A DNA stretch of 64,000 nt from Microbacteriaceae bacterium PS02344. Lineage in GTDB: Bacteria; Actinomycetota; Actinomycetes; Actinomycetales; Microbacteriaceae. The position numbers were made by a program, and so were the translations under genes. Under the pieces are notes generated by a model. It saw nothing but the letters and a program-made list of their open reading frames with translations, was not told the origin of the DNA and ran no database searches. Position 1 is the stretch's first letter. Each line of letters starts with the position of its first letter. Of this stretch, positions 26,866 through 35,299 are shown piece by piece. Location: positions 32,001-96,000 of the forward strand of contig JASCNZ010000007.1 of NCBI GenBank assembly GCA_029959905.1, in the 5' to 3' direction.

Positions 26866-26976
26866 CGTCGCCCGGCATCCGTTCCCGTCGCGCATACGGT
26901 TCTTCTCGGGCGTCATAGCGACCGTTCGTGCCACCGGAACGAACTCGACGACCGTTCGTGCGACGGGAAAAGGGGA
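26866..26976. repeat. REP-like palindromic element, family 2, copy 3
   Basis: Two copies of GTTCCCGTCGC (26868-26878 and 26882-26892) face GTGCGACGGGAA (near 26958-26968), with CGTTCGTGC repeated twice in the centre. It follows the stop codon of the minus-strand lrp-like gene, with AGGGGAG between. The 158-bp gap holds this and nothing else. Confidence 0.6.
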
Positions 26977-26979
26977 GCG

Positions 26980-27456
26980 TCAGCGCGCGAGCAGGCCGGC
27001 GCCGTCGCGCAGCTCGAAGACGAGCTGCGTCTCGGTGCCGCGCACGATCGGATGCGTGGTGATGTGCTCGAGAACGATGTCGCGCAGGGCCGTCGCGTCC
27101 TGCACGGCCACGTGCACGAGGAAGTCGTCGACCCCGGCCACGTGGAACACCTGCAGCACGCGCGGCAGTGCCGCCAGCGCGTCGAACAGGGTCGTGACCT
27201 TCGGGCCGGTGTGGTTCGCGAGACGCACTTTGATGATCGCCTGCAGCGGGAAGCCCACGGCGGCCTCGTCGAGACGGATGCGTGTATCGCGGATGACGCC
27301 GCGCTCCCGCAGTGCGCGTACGCGATGCGCGCAGGTCGATTCGGCGAGATCGAGCCGGTGCGCGAGGGCCTTGTTCGTGATGTCGGCCTCGCGGGTCAGC
27401 ACGGCGAGGATGCCGAGGTCGACCTCGTCGAGCGGCGACGGTTGTGCTTTGGGCAA
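26980..27456 (-). CDS. Lrp/AsnC-family transcriptional regulator
   Basis: 158 residues. Residues about 8-60 hold the AsnC-type helix-turn-helix (DLGILAVLTREADITNKALAHRLDLAES), and the C-terminal RAM domain senses an amino acid and sets oligomeric state. No ATG or GTG fits: the frame has a TTG at 27456 with GAGGAGG 7-8 nt upstream, which I take as the start. Divergent from a trans-sulfuration enzyme gene 113 bp away, so it probably controls sulfur amino acid metabolism there. Confidence 0.9.
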   Translation of the reverse strand: MPKAQPSPLDEVDLGILAVLTREADITNKALAHRLDLAESTCAHRVRALRERGVIRDTRIRLDEAAVGFPLQAIIKVRLANHTGPKVTTLFDALAALPRVLQVFHVAGVDDFLVHVAVQDATALRDIVLEHITTHPIVRGTETQLVFELRDGAGLLAR

Positions 27457-27568
27457 GTCGGGTCCTCCTCGGCATCGATTCATTGCTGAGAATAGCGTCG
27501 CGGCGCGAGTGGATGACGGATGCTGTCGATCAGCTGCCCCCATGCCGCGTTCTCGGCAACATGGAGGG

Positions 27569-28798
27569 ATGTCTGCAGCGCTGCATCCCGATACCGTCGC
27601 CGTGCACAGCGGCCGCTCCGACCTCGGCGAGCTGGGCGTGCACGCCCTGCCGATCGACCTGTCGACGACGAACCCGCTGCCCGACGTCGAGCGCGGCGGC
27701 GACTCGTACGAGGCGATGGCCACGGGCGGACGCCCGCCGGCCGACGGCAGCCTCGTCTACGCGCGGTTGTGGAACCCGACGGTCGCCCGCTTCGAAGAGG
27801 CGCTCGCCGAGCTCGAGCACGCCGAGGCATCGGTCGCCTTCGGCTCGGGCATGGCGGCGATGACCGCGGTGATCCTCGCCCACACGAACGCGGTCGGCAA
27901 GCGCCACGTGGTCGCGGTCCGTCCGCTCTACGGCGGCACCGATCACCTGCTCGGCTCGGGTCTGCTGGGGGCCGAGGTCACGTACTGCGGTCCGCGCGAG
28001 GTGGGCGCGAGCATCCGCACCGACACGGGACTCGTGGTGCTCGAGACCCCGGCGAACCCCACGCTCGAGCTCACCGACATCGCCGACGTGGTCGCACAGG
28101 CGGGCGCGGTGCCGGTCGTCGTCGACAACACCTTCGCCACCCCGCTGCTGCAGAACCCGATCGACCTCGGTGCCGCGCTGTCGCTGCACAGCGCCACGAA
28201 GTACCTCGGCGGGCACGGCGACGTGATCGCAGGGGTCGTGGCGTGCAGCGAGCAGACCGCCGAGGCGCTGCGCCGCGTGCGGGCCGTGACCGGCGGACTG
28301 CTGCATCCGCTCGGTGCCTACCTGCTGCACCGCGGTCTCGCGACGCTGCCCGTGCGACTGCAGCGACAGCAGGAGAGCGCCCGCCGCATCGTCTCGTGGC
28401 TGCTCGACCGGCCCGAGGTCGCCGAGGTGTTCTACCCCGGGCTCGACGGCGATCCGCAGGGGCTGCTCGATCGGCAGATGCGCGGCACCGGAGCGATGGT
28501 CGCCATGCGCATGCGCGGCGGGTACGCGGCGGCATCCGCCGTCGCCTCGGCCACCCGCCTGTTCACCCACGCGGTCTCACTCGGCGGGGTCGACTCCCTC
28601 ATCCAGCATCCGGCCGCGCTGACGCACCGCCCGGTGCCGGCCGAGTCGCGCCCGGCCGCCGACATCCTGCGCCTGTCGATCGGTCTGGAGGCGGCGGACG
28701 ACCTCATCGCCGACCTCGCGGCGACCTTCGCCGGCGCATCGACCTCCGACCGGGTCGCCCCGCTCCACGACGCCCGCACGGGGGCCGGCCGATCGTGA
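27569..28798 (+). CDS. Trans-sulfuration PLP enzyme (cystathionine gamma-synthase/lyase or methionine gamma-lyase type)
   Basis: 409 residues of the Cys/Met metabolism PLP family. VYARLWNPTVARFEEALAELE, FGSGMAAMTAV, LETPANPTLE, VDNTFATPLLQNP and LHSATKYLGGHGD (PLP Lys211) are all present. The enzyme handles beta/gamma-elimination or replacement on cysteine, cystathionine or methionine; the exact reaction cannot be fixed from motifs. GGAGGG is close to the ATG at 27569. The divergent Lrp regulator suggests amino-acid-responsive expression. Confidence 0.9.
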   Translation: MSAALHPDTVAVHSGRSDLGELGVHALPIDLSTTNPLPDVERGGDSYEAMATGGRPPADGSLVYARLWNPTVARFEEALAELEHAEASVAFGSGMAAMTAVILAHTNAVGKRHVVAVRPLYGGTDHLLGSGLLGAEVTYCGPREVGASIRTDTGLVVLETPANPTLELTDIADVVAQAGAVPVVVDNTFATPLLQNPIDLGAALSLHSATKYLGGHGDVIAGVVACSEQTAEALRRVRAVTGGLLHPLGAYLLHRGLATLPVRLQRQQESARRIVSWLLDRPEVAEVFYPGLDGDPQGLLDRQMRGTGAMVAMRMRGGYAAASAVASATRLFTHAVSLGGVDSLIQHPAALTHRPVPAESRPAADILRLSIGLEAADDLIADLAATFAGASTSDRVAPLHDARTGAGRS

Positions 28799-28822
28799 GA
28801 GGGGTCGGTCGGAGCCGACGGT

Positions 28823-29290
28823 TCAGATCTTCGGCAGGGTGACCGTTCCGGTCGCGATGCTCTGCGTGGGCATGCGGTCGCGGTTGTAGGTGATGTCGGT
28901 GTAGCCGTGCGGCGTCGGGTTGCCATCCTCGTCGAGGCTCACGAACACGATCTTCTCGATCGTGAGGATGCGCTTGCGGGTGATCATGTTGCGCGCGATC
29001 GCCCGCATCGTGAGCGAGGTGCGCCCGAAGTGCGTCGCGGTGAGGCCGATCTCGATCAGGTCGCCCTGCACGGCCGATGCCTCGAAGTTGATCTCGGAGA
29101 TGAGTTTCGTCACGGCCCGGTAGTTGCCGAGCTGCACGATCGCGTAGATCGCGGCCTCCTCGTCGATCCACTTGAGCAGGCTGCCCCCGAACAGCGAGCC
29201 GTTCGCGTTGAGGTCTTCGGGCCGCACCCACTTGCGCGTGCGGAAGGTGATGCCGTCTTCAGACCAGAGGTTCTCTTCGTGCTTCGCCAT
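28823..29290 (-). CDS. Hotdog-fold acyl-CoA thioesterase
   Basis: 155 residues. RPEDLNANGSLFGGSLLKWIDEEAAIYA is the YciA/BFIT-type hotdog active-site block with catalytic Asp, followed by a single hotdog domain; hydrolyses acyl-CoA thioesters in the cytosol. TAGGCT (29302-29297, minus strand) ends 6 nt before the ATG and there is no Shine-Dalgarno sequence, so a leaderless mRNA is expected. Flanked by unrelated genes. Confidence 0.92.
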   Translation of the reverse strand: MAKHEENLWSEDGITFRTRKWVRPEDLNANGSLFGGSLLKWIDEEAAIYAIVQLGNYRAVTKLISEINFEASAVQGDLIEIGLTATHFGRTSLTMRAIARNMITRKRILTIEKIVFVSLDEDGNPTPHGYTDITYNRDRMPTQSIATGTVTLPKI

Positions 29291-29363
29291 GCCACCAGCC
29301 TAGGAACCCCGTGAGTCGCGGAGGTTACGCGGGTGCCGATTCGCCCGCAGTCACGGGCTGCCG

Positions 29364-29852
29364 TCAGAGGGCGGCCGTCACCCCGGGGAGGAGCTTGGAG
29401 AGGATGCCGGAGAGCTGTACGCGTTCCTCCGCGGTGAGCGGATCGAGCACCAGCTCGCGGATCTGCTCGACGTGCACGGGCGCAGCCGACCGCAGCACCT
29501 CGCGACCGGCGGGCGTGAGCGTCGCCGAGAGGGTGCGCTTGTCGCGGTGGCACGAGGTGCGCTCCACCCAGCCGCGTTCCTCGAGCGAGTCGAGCGCGTG
29601 GCTGAGGCGGGAGCGGCTGAGCCCCGCGATGCGCGCGAGCTCGGTCATCGTCGTCGCCCCGCCGTCGATCTGTCCCGCGAGCATGATGAGGATGGCGTAG
29701 CGGGCGTGGTTGAGGCCGACCTCGTCCTTCAGGGCTCGGTCGAGCACCTGCGGCAGCAGCTGTACGAAGCGGATGACCGGCAGCCACGCCTGCATCTCGT
29801 CATCGTCGAGGCGTCGGGGATGCCTGTCGGTCGCGTCGTCGCCCGAGGCCAT
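29364..29852 (-). CDS. MarR-family transcriptional regulator
   Basis: 162 residues with the MarR winged helix (about 50-115): ATTMTELARIAGLSRSRLSHALDSLEERGWVER then the beta-wing RDKRTLSATLTPAG. Its effector and targets are unknown. Translated just after ribA: the ATG lies 2 nt beyond the ribA stop, and an in-frame GTG at 29858 would overlap that stop as GTGA, so coupling is likely whichever start is used. Confidence 0.9.
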   Translation of the reverse strand: MASGDDATDRHPRRLDDDEMQAWLPVIRFVQLLPQVLDRALKDEVGLNHARYAILIMLAGQIDGGATTMTELARIAGLSRSRLSHALDSLEERGWVERTSCHRDKRTLSATLTPAGREVLRSAAPVHVEQIRELVLDPLTAEERVQLSGILSKLLPGVTAAL

Positions 29853-29854
29853 GC

Positions 29855-30514
29855 TCACGCCGCCGTGAGATCGATGGTGTGCGCGGTGTGATCGCGCTTC
29901 GCCTCGAGGTACCGGGCGTTGGCCGGCGAGAGGTGCACGCCGGTCGGCACGTGCTCGGTCACGCGGATGCCGAGCCGACCGAGCTGGCTCGCCTTGTCGG
30001 GATTGTTGCTGAGCAGGCGGATGCTGTCGGCGCCGACCGCCGCGAGCATCTGCGCCGCGACCGTGTAGTCGCGTTCGTCCTCGCCGCGGCCGAGGGCGAC
30101 GTTCGCCTCGTACGTGTCGAGTCCCGCGTCCTGCAGGGCGTAGGCGTCGAGCTTGGCGTAGAGGCCGATGCCGCGGCCTTCCTGGCGCAGATACAGCAGG
30201 AAGCCGCCCGCGTCGGCGATGCGCTCGACGGCCTCGCGCAGCTGGGGGCCGCAGTCGCAGCGCTGCGACCCGAAGACGTCGCCGGTCAGGCATTCACTGT
30301 GCGGGCGCACGAGCGGCGCCACGCCCCCTTGTGCGGCGCGCTCCAGGGCGCCGCGCCAGTCGCCCAGGCCGAGCAGCAGGTGCTCGCGACCGTCGACGAG
30401 ACCGTCGAAGGTGATCACGTCGGCGGTGGTGGCGTAGCCGTCGGCGAACTCCATCGGCACGCGCACCCGGGTGCGCTCGCTGGCGACGGGGGCGGCCGTT
30501 GAACTTTCAATCAT
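29855..30514 (-). CDS. ribA: GTP cyclohydrolase II
   Basis: 219 residues, the length of stand-alone RibA. Zinc ligands Cys75, Cys86 and Cys88 lie in ECLTGDVFGSQRCDCGPQL, followed by LRQEGRGIGL and LLSNNPDKASQL (GTP contacts). It opens GTP to the pyrimidine precursor of riboflavin. Here the gene is alone, not fused to DHBP synthase and not in a rib operon, so it is probably an accessory copy. No FMN riboswitch is visible upstream. The ribosome-binding site before the ATG at 30514 is weak; a GTG at 30535 is an alternative. Confidence 0.92.
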   Translation of the reverse strand: MIESSTAAPVASERTRVRVPMEFADGYATTADVITFDGLVDGREHLLLGLGDWRGALERAAQGGVAPLVRPHSECLTGDVFGSQRCDCGPQLREAVERIADAGGFLLYLRQEGRGIGLYAKLDAYALQDAGLDTYEANVALGRGEDERDYTVAAQMLAAVGADSIRLLSNNPDKASQLGRLGIRVTEHVPTGVHLSPANARYLEAKRDHTAHTIDLTAA

Positions 30515-30571
30515 GTCCGGTGCAACGCCGTCCACGCGGATCTATTCCCGTGAATCGGACGCGCGGCCGCG

Positions 30572-31024
30572 TCAGCCGACCGGACGGAGCATCGGGACGT
30601 GCGGGATCCCGTCTTCCGCGAACCGCGGGCCGCTGACGACGAACCCGAACTGGCCGTACCACTCGGCGAGGTGCTCCTGGGCGTCGAGCGCGATCGCCGC
30701 CCCCGGCCACCGTGACCCGATCCGTTCCACCGCGGCGCGCATCAGCTCGGCGCCGAACCCGCGCCCGCGCGCCGTCGACGCCGTCGCGACCCGGCCGATG
30801 CGGGCCAGGTCGGTGCCCTCGTCGCGCAGCACGCGCGCCGTCGCGAGCACGTCGCCGTCTTCCTCCACCCACAGCAGCTCGGCCTCGGGTTCGAGGTCGC
30901 GACCGTCGAGCTCGGGGTAGGCCGCCCGCTGCTCGACGACGAACACGGTGACCCGCAGCCACAGCAGCCGGTAGAGCGTCTCGGCGGGGATGTCGCGCAG
31001 GGGCGCGACCTGAAGGGAGTGCAT
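30572..31024 (-). CDS. ElaA-like GNAT acetyltransferase
   Basis: 150 residues. The opening LLWLRVTVFVVEQRAAYPELDGRDLEPEA is the ElaA signature, and GRVATASTARGRGFGAELM the acetyl-CoA pyrophosphate loop. Substrate unknown. No clear ribosome-binding site precedes the ATG at 31024. Divergent from the membrane-protein pair at 31185. Confidence 0.88.
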   Translation of the reverse strand: MHSLQVAPLRDIPAETLYRLLWLRVTVFVVEQRAAYPELDGRDLEPEAELLWVEEDGDVLATARVLRDEGTDLARIGRVATASTARGRGFGAELMRAAVERIGSRWPGAAIALDAQEHLAEWYGQFGFVVSGPRFAEDGIPHVPMLRPVG

Positions 31025-31184
31025 GGTGCGTGGAACTGCTTTCGGTCGAGGGGTGCGCTCCTCCGTCCGTGGAGGGGTCGACTCATTCTCGCGCGTGGAC
31101 GGCGGAGGCAGCGCCGCGGCCGGTCCGGCCCCTCGCCGCCCCCGCGTAGACTGGGACCACAACCCCGGAGGACCCACGATCGTC

Positions 31185-31811
31185 ATGTCTGCCCCAGCCC
31201 GCACCTTCAGCGTGCGCCACGTGCAGCTGCTGCGCGCCCTCTTCGCGGCGACCGCGGCGCTGATGATCACCTTCTCCGCCGACCACTCGGCGGCCGTGGG
31301 GCTGTCGGTGTTCAGCGGTTTCGCGCTCGTCAGCGGGTTCGTGCTGCTGCTCTCGGTCTGGCTCGTGTTCCCCGCGGGCTCGCGCTGGCCCGCGGTCGTG
31401 CTCGGCATCCTCGGCGTCGCCGCCGGCATGGCGAGCGGCATCCCGGCGTGGCGCACCGAGGACTTCTTCTTCGTGCTCGTCTCGGCCTGGGCGCTGATCA
31501 CCGGCGTGGTCGAGCTGCTCGCCGGGCTCCGCGCCCGCCGCGCCGGCGATGCCGCCGCGCGCGATGCGATCACGGTCGGCGCCTTCGGCATCCTCCTCGC
31601 GGTCCTGCTGCTCCTGATCCCCGCCGGGTTCGCGCACGAGTACACGATCACCGATGCGGGCACCTACGAACTCACCGGCATCATCCTCGGTGTGGGCATG
31701 TTCGGCGGCTATGCGGCGCTCGTCGCCGTGTTCCTCGGCATCGCCGGGCTCACGCCCCGCAAGACGGATGCGGGGGCCCCCGCGGCGGCCGAGACGGAGG
31801 AGGCGCGATGA
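31185..31811 (+). CDS. HdeD/DUF308-like membrane protein
   Basis: 208 residues with six hydrophobic segments and short loops (for example FVLLLSVWLVFPAGSRWPAVVLG). The arrangement resembles DUF308/HdeD-type proteins; role unknown. TAGACT at 31147-31152 predicts transcription from about 31159, with GGAGG at 31167-31171; the spacing to the ATG is long (13 nt). The next gene overlaps by ATGA, so the two form an operon. Confidence 0.72.
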   Translation: MSAPARTFSVRHVQLLRALFAATAALMITFSADHSAAVGLSVFSGFALVSGFVLLLSVWLVFPAGSRWPAVVLGILGVAAGMASGIPAWRTEDFFFVLVSAWALITGVVELLAGLRARRAGDAAARDAITVGAFGILLAVLLLLIPAGFAHEYTITDAGTYELTGIILGVGMFGGYAALVAVFLGIAGLTPRKTDAGAPAAAETEEAR

Positions 31812-32182
31812 CCGACGAGAAGCCGAGCCGGCGCGACATCCTGCGACCGCTGCACCTGCTGGGGATCGCCCTCGCCTGCGGCGTGTTCGCGATGATCGTG
31901 ACCCTGGTGACCACCGGGGCGTTCACTCTGCGGGTCAACACCGCGATCGCGAACGGCTCGTACGAGGGACTGACGCCCTTCGCACTCGGCCTCGTCGTCG
32001 GCGGCGGCGCATTCATCGTCACGCTGCTCGGGCTCGCGATGCTCATGCTCGCGGTCGACCCCGCCGAGGTGACCAAGACTGTCGACCGCCCGGTGCTCTA
32101 CGACCCGGCGCCCGAGACGCCCGCGGATGCCCCGGCATCCGACCCCGCCGACGACGCGCGCGGCGAGAACCGCGCGGAATAG
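31808..32182 (+). CDS. Small membrane protein of unknown function
   Basis: 124 residues, not recognised. Two membrane segments (about 18-40 and 58-82) are followed by a proline- and acid-rich cytosolic tail (PAETPADAPASDP-like). Translationally coupled to the upstream HdeD-like gene by an ATGA overlap, so the two products may work together in the membrane. Confidence 0.7.
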   Translation: MTDEKPSRRDILRPLHLLGIALACGVFAMIVTLVTTGAFTLRVNTAIANGSYEGLTPFALGLVVGGGAFIVTLLGLAMLMLAVDPAEVTKTVDRPVLYDPAPETPADAPASDPADDARGENRAE

Positions 32183-32210
32183 TGCCGGGCGCGGCGGGCT
32201 TGATCCTCTC

Positions 32211-33728
32211 GTGAGCACTCCCGTCGACCGCGCATCCATCGGACTCCGATCAGCGAGGGGGCCGGTCCTCGGCGCCCTCATGCTGTCGACCGGACTCATC
32301 GCCATCGACGCGACCATCCTCGCGACCGCCGTGCCGAGCATCGTCGACGATCTCGGCAGCTATCAGCAGTTCCCGTGGTTGTTCTCCGTCTACCTGCTCG
32401 CGCAGGCCGTGAGCGTGCCGATCTATTCGCGGCTCGCCGACACGATCGGCCGCAAGCCCATCATCCTGCTCGGTATCGCGTTGTTCCTGCTCGGCTCGAT
32501 CCTGTGCGGCTTCGCCTGGAGCATGCCCGCGCTCATCGCGTTCCGCGTGGTGCAGGGTCTGGGCGCGGGTGCCGTCGCCCCGATGTCGATGACCATCGTC
32601 GGCGACATCTACACGGTCGCCGAGCGCGCCAAGGTGCAGGGGTACATCGCGAGCGTCTGGGCGATCTCGTCGGTCGTCGGGCCGGCGCTCGGCGGCCTGT
32701 TCGCCCAGCTCGACGCCTGGCGGTGGATCTTCTTCGTGAACATCCCCCTGTGCCTCATCGCGGGATGGATGCTGCTGCGCACCTACACCGAGAAGAAGCA
32801 GTCGGCGAGCCACCGCATCGACTACCTCGGCGCGGTGCTGCTGACGGTCGGGCTGACCGGGGTGATCCTCGGGATGCTCGAGGGCGGGAACGCATGGGCA
32901 TGGCTCTCGCTGCCGAGCGCCCTGTGCTTCGGCATCGGCGCGTTGTCGCTCATCGCCTTCGGGTTCGTCGAGCGGCGGGCATCCGAGCCGATCGTCGACC
33001 TGCGCCTCGCAGCGCGACCGCTGATCCTCACCACCACCATCGTCTCGCTGGGCATCGGCGCGCTGATGACCGGCGTGACCAGCTTCGCCCCGGCGTACCT
33101 CGAGGGGTCGATCGGCATCCCGCCCCTGCTCGCCGGGCTCGCCGTCGCGGCCCTGACGCTCGGCTGGCCGGTGTCGGCCGCCAACGCCGGACGCCTCTAC
33201 CTGCGCATCGGATTCCGACGCACCGCGCTGATCGGCATGGGCATCACGTCGCTCGCCGCGATCGCCCTCGCGATCACGGGCAGCTGGCCCAACCCGTACA
33301 CGATCGCACTGATCGCCTTCGTCTTCGGGTTCGGCCTGGGGTGGAGCGCCGCGCCGACGCTGATCGCGGCGCAGGCATCCGTCGGGTGGGGCGAGCGGGG
33401 CGCCGTCACGGGCATGAACGCCTTCGCCCGTTCGGCCGGGAGCGCCGTGGGGGTCGCGATCTTCGGGGCCATCTCGAACGCCGTGATCGCGCAGGGCGGT
33501 GGGCCCGACGACCCCGCCACCATCGTCTCGGCGTCGACGTGGGTGTTCGTCGCCGCCGCGATCACCGCCGTGCTGACGCTGCTCGCCGCGGCGTTCATGC
33601 CCCGCGACCGTGTCGGCGCGCACTCCGGCGAGCCCGGTCCGGCCACGGCTCCGGATGCCTCGGGCGCTGCCGAGCCGGGCGTCGCCGACTCGGCCGCCGA
33701 GCCGGGCGACCGCGACGCGCGACACTAA
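32211..33728 (+). CDS. MFS drug:H+ antiporter (EmrB/QacA, 14-TM)
   Basis: 505 residues. The helix-1 segment LMLSTGLIAIDATILATAVPSI carries the DHA2 motif D1, followed by YSRLADTIGRKPIILLG (motif A) and RVVQGLGAGAVAPMSMTIVGD (motif C-like), with about fourteen membrane helices. It probably exports hydrophobic toxic compounds using the proton gradient. GTG start at 32211, 28 nt after the previous gene. The stop codon lies within the start of a palindromic element. Confidence 0.92.
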   Translation: MSTPVDRASIGLRSARGPVLGALMLSTGLIAIDATILATAVPSIVDDLGSYQQFPWLFSVYLLAQAVSVPIYSRLADTIGRKPIILLGIALFLLGSILCGFAWSMPALIAFRVVQGLGAGAVAPMSMTIVGDIYTVAERAKVQGYIASVWAISSVVGPALGGLFAQLDAWRWIFFVNIPLCLIAGWMLLRTYTEKKQSASHRIDYLGAVLLTVGLTGVILGMLEGGNAWAWLSLPSALCFGIGALSLIAFGFVERRASEPIVDLRLAARPLILTTTIVSLGIGALMTGVTSFAPAYLEGSIGIPPLLAGLAVAALTLGWPVSAANAGRLYLRIGFRRTALIGMGITSLAAIALAITGSWPNPYTIALIAFVFGFGLGWSAAPTLIAAQASVGWGERGAVTGMNAFARSAGSAVGVAIFGAISNAVIAQGGGPDDPATIVSASTWVFVAAAITAVLTLLAAAFMPRDRVGAHSGEPGPATAPDASGAAEPGVADSAAEPGDRDARH

Positions 33729-33812
33729 CTCAGGACCGACCGCCGCCCGTACAGCATCCAGCTGCGGAACCGCGCGGCTTGCTGCGTCGCGCCCGGCTAC
33801 CCGTCCTGAGTT
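33727..33812. repeat. 86-bp palindrome-ended element
   Basis: Ends in a perfect 10-bp inverted repeat, AACTCAGGAC (33727-33736) and GTCCTGAGTT (33803-33812), enclosing GC-rich sequence with a partial dyad of its own. It starts inside the MFS stop codon and lies before the terminator. The ends look like those of a short palindromic mobile or REP-type element; no related copy is seen in this window. Confidence 0.55.
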
Positions 33813-33838
33813 GTGGTCGACCCCCGCACCCGTCCCCA

Positions 33839-33880
33839 CGCGAAAACGCACCCCCGGCGCGGTGCGGGGGTGCGTTTCGA
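33839..33880. terminator. Bidirectional intrinsic terminator
   Basis: CGAAAACGCACCCCC (33841-33855) pairs with GGGGGTGCGTTTCG (33866-33879) across a 10-nt loop. Runs of A on the left and T on the right make it work in both directions between the MFS gene and the convergent purB. Confidence 0.9.
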
Positions 33881-33893
33881 GGTGGATCGGCGG

Positions 33894-35276
33894 TCAGCGC
33901 GCGAGGCGCTCGGCGATACCCGTGTAGGTGGCGGGAGTGAGGGCGAGGAGGCGCTGCTTCGCGGCGTCGCCGATCTCGAGACCCTCGACGAACTCCGACA
34001 GCTCGGCACCTCCCACGCGGTGACCGCGGGTGAGTTCCTTGAGCAGCGCGTACGGATCGGTGATCGACGAACGACCGGCGACCACCTCGGCGCGGATGAC
34101 GGTCTGGATCGCCTCGGCGAGAACCTCCCAGTTGCCGTCGAGGTCGGCCAGCAGCACGTCGCGCGACAGGGAGATCTCGTTCAGGCCGCGGCGCAGGTTG
34201 TCGAGTGCGAGCAGCGAGTGCCCGAATGCGACGCCGATGTTGCGCTGCGTGGTCGAGTCGGTGAGGTCGCGCTGCAGACGGCTGGTCACGAGCGTCTGCG
34301 AGAGCGAGCCCAGCAGTGCCGCCGAGAGCTCGAGGTTGGCCTCGGCGTTCTCGAACCGGATGGGGTTGATCTTGTGCGGCATCGTCGACGACCCGGTCGC
34401 GCCGGCGACGGGGATCTGGGCGAAGTAGCCGAGCGAGATGTACGTCCAGATGTCGGTGGCGAGGTTGTGCAGGATGCCGCCGGCGTGCCGCACCCGGTCG
34501 TACAGCTCGACCTGCCAGTCGTGCGACTCGATCTGGGTGGTGAGGATGTTGAACCCGAGGCCCAGGCCCTCCACGTATTCGCGGGCGATGGTGGGCCAGT
34601 CGGCGTCGGGGTCGGCCGACAGGTGCGCCGACCAGGTGCCGGTCGCCCCCGAGAACTTCGCGAGGTAGTCGGATGCCGCGATCTGAGCACGCACACGCTC
34701 GAGGCGCCAGGCGAAGACGGCGATCTCCTTGCCCATGGTCGACGGCGTGGCCGGCTGCCCGTGGGTGCGCGAGAGCATGGGGGCGTCGGCGTGCTCCACG
34801 GCGAGCTCGCGGAGCTTCGCGATGACGGCATCCAGCGCGGGCAGCCAGACGCCTTCGACGGCGCGCTTCACGGTGAGGGCGTACGAGACCGAGTTGATGT
34901 CCTCGCTGGTGCAGGCGAAGTGGGTGAGCTCGGCGACCGCGTCGAGGCCGAGCGCCGAGAGCCGGTCGCGCACGAGGTACTCGACGGCCTTCACGTCGTG
35001 ACGGGTGACGGCCTCCTTCTCGGCGAGCCAGTCGATCTCGTTCTGGCCGAAGTCGCGGTAGAGGGCGCGCAGGCGGTCCTTGTCGTCACTCGACAACGGT
35101 GAGGTCTCGAACAGCGAGCGGTCGGTCAGGGCGATCAGCCACTCGACCTCCACCTCGACCCGTGCCCGGTTGAGTCCCGACTCCGAGAGGAAGTCGGCGA
35201 GACCGGCGACGGCGGCGCGGTAGCGTCCGTCGAGCGGGCTGAGCGGCTGCGGGGGGAGCGAAGGCTGGGAAGTCAG
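33894..35276 (-). CDS. purB: Adenylosuccinate lyase, probable CTG start
   Basis: 460 residues of the E. coli-type PurB. PLSPLDGRYR is the family's N-terminal block, THFACTSEDINSV and RTHGQPATPSTMGKE carry the catalytic His, and GSSTMPHKINPIRFENAE is the flexible signature loop. It catalyses two fumarate-releasing steps in purine synthesis. No ATG, GTG or TTG lies in frame before the conserved start of the domain. A CTG at 35276 is preceded by a perfect AGGAGG with a 6-nt spacer (35288-35283), so CTG initiation is the best reading. It is 23 bp downstream of a phosphatase gene. Confidence 0.9.
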   Translation of the reverse strand: MTSQPSLPPQPLSPLDGRYRAAVAGLADFLSESGLNRARVEVEVEWLIALTDRSLFETSPLSSDDKDRLRALYRDFGQNEIDWLAEKEAVTRHDVKAVEYLVRDRLSALGLDAVAELTHFACTSEDINSVSYALTVKRAVEGVWLPALDAVIAKLRELAVEHADAPMLSRTHGQPATPSTMGKEIAVFAWRLERVRAQIAASDYLAKFSGATGTWSAHLSADPDADWPTIAREYVEGLGLGFNILTTQIESHDWQVELYDRVRHAGGILHNLATDIWTYISLGYFAQIPVAGATGSSTMPHKINPIRFENAEANLELSAALLGSLSQTLVTSRLQRDLTDSTTQRNIGVAFGHSLLALDNLRRGLNEISLSRDVLLADLDGNWEVLAEAIQTVIRAEVVAGRSSITDPYALLKELTRGHRVGGAELSEFVEGLEIGDAAKQRLLALTPATYTGIAERLAR

Positions 35277-35299
35277 GGGAATCCTCCTGATCGGGCCCG

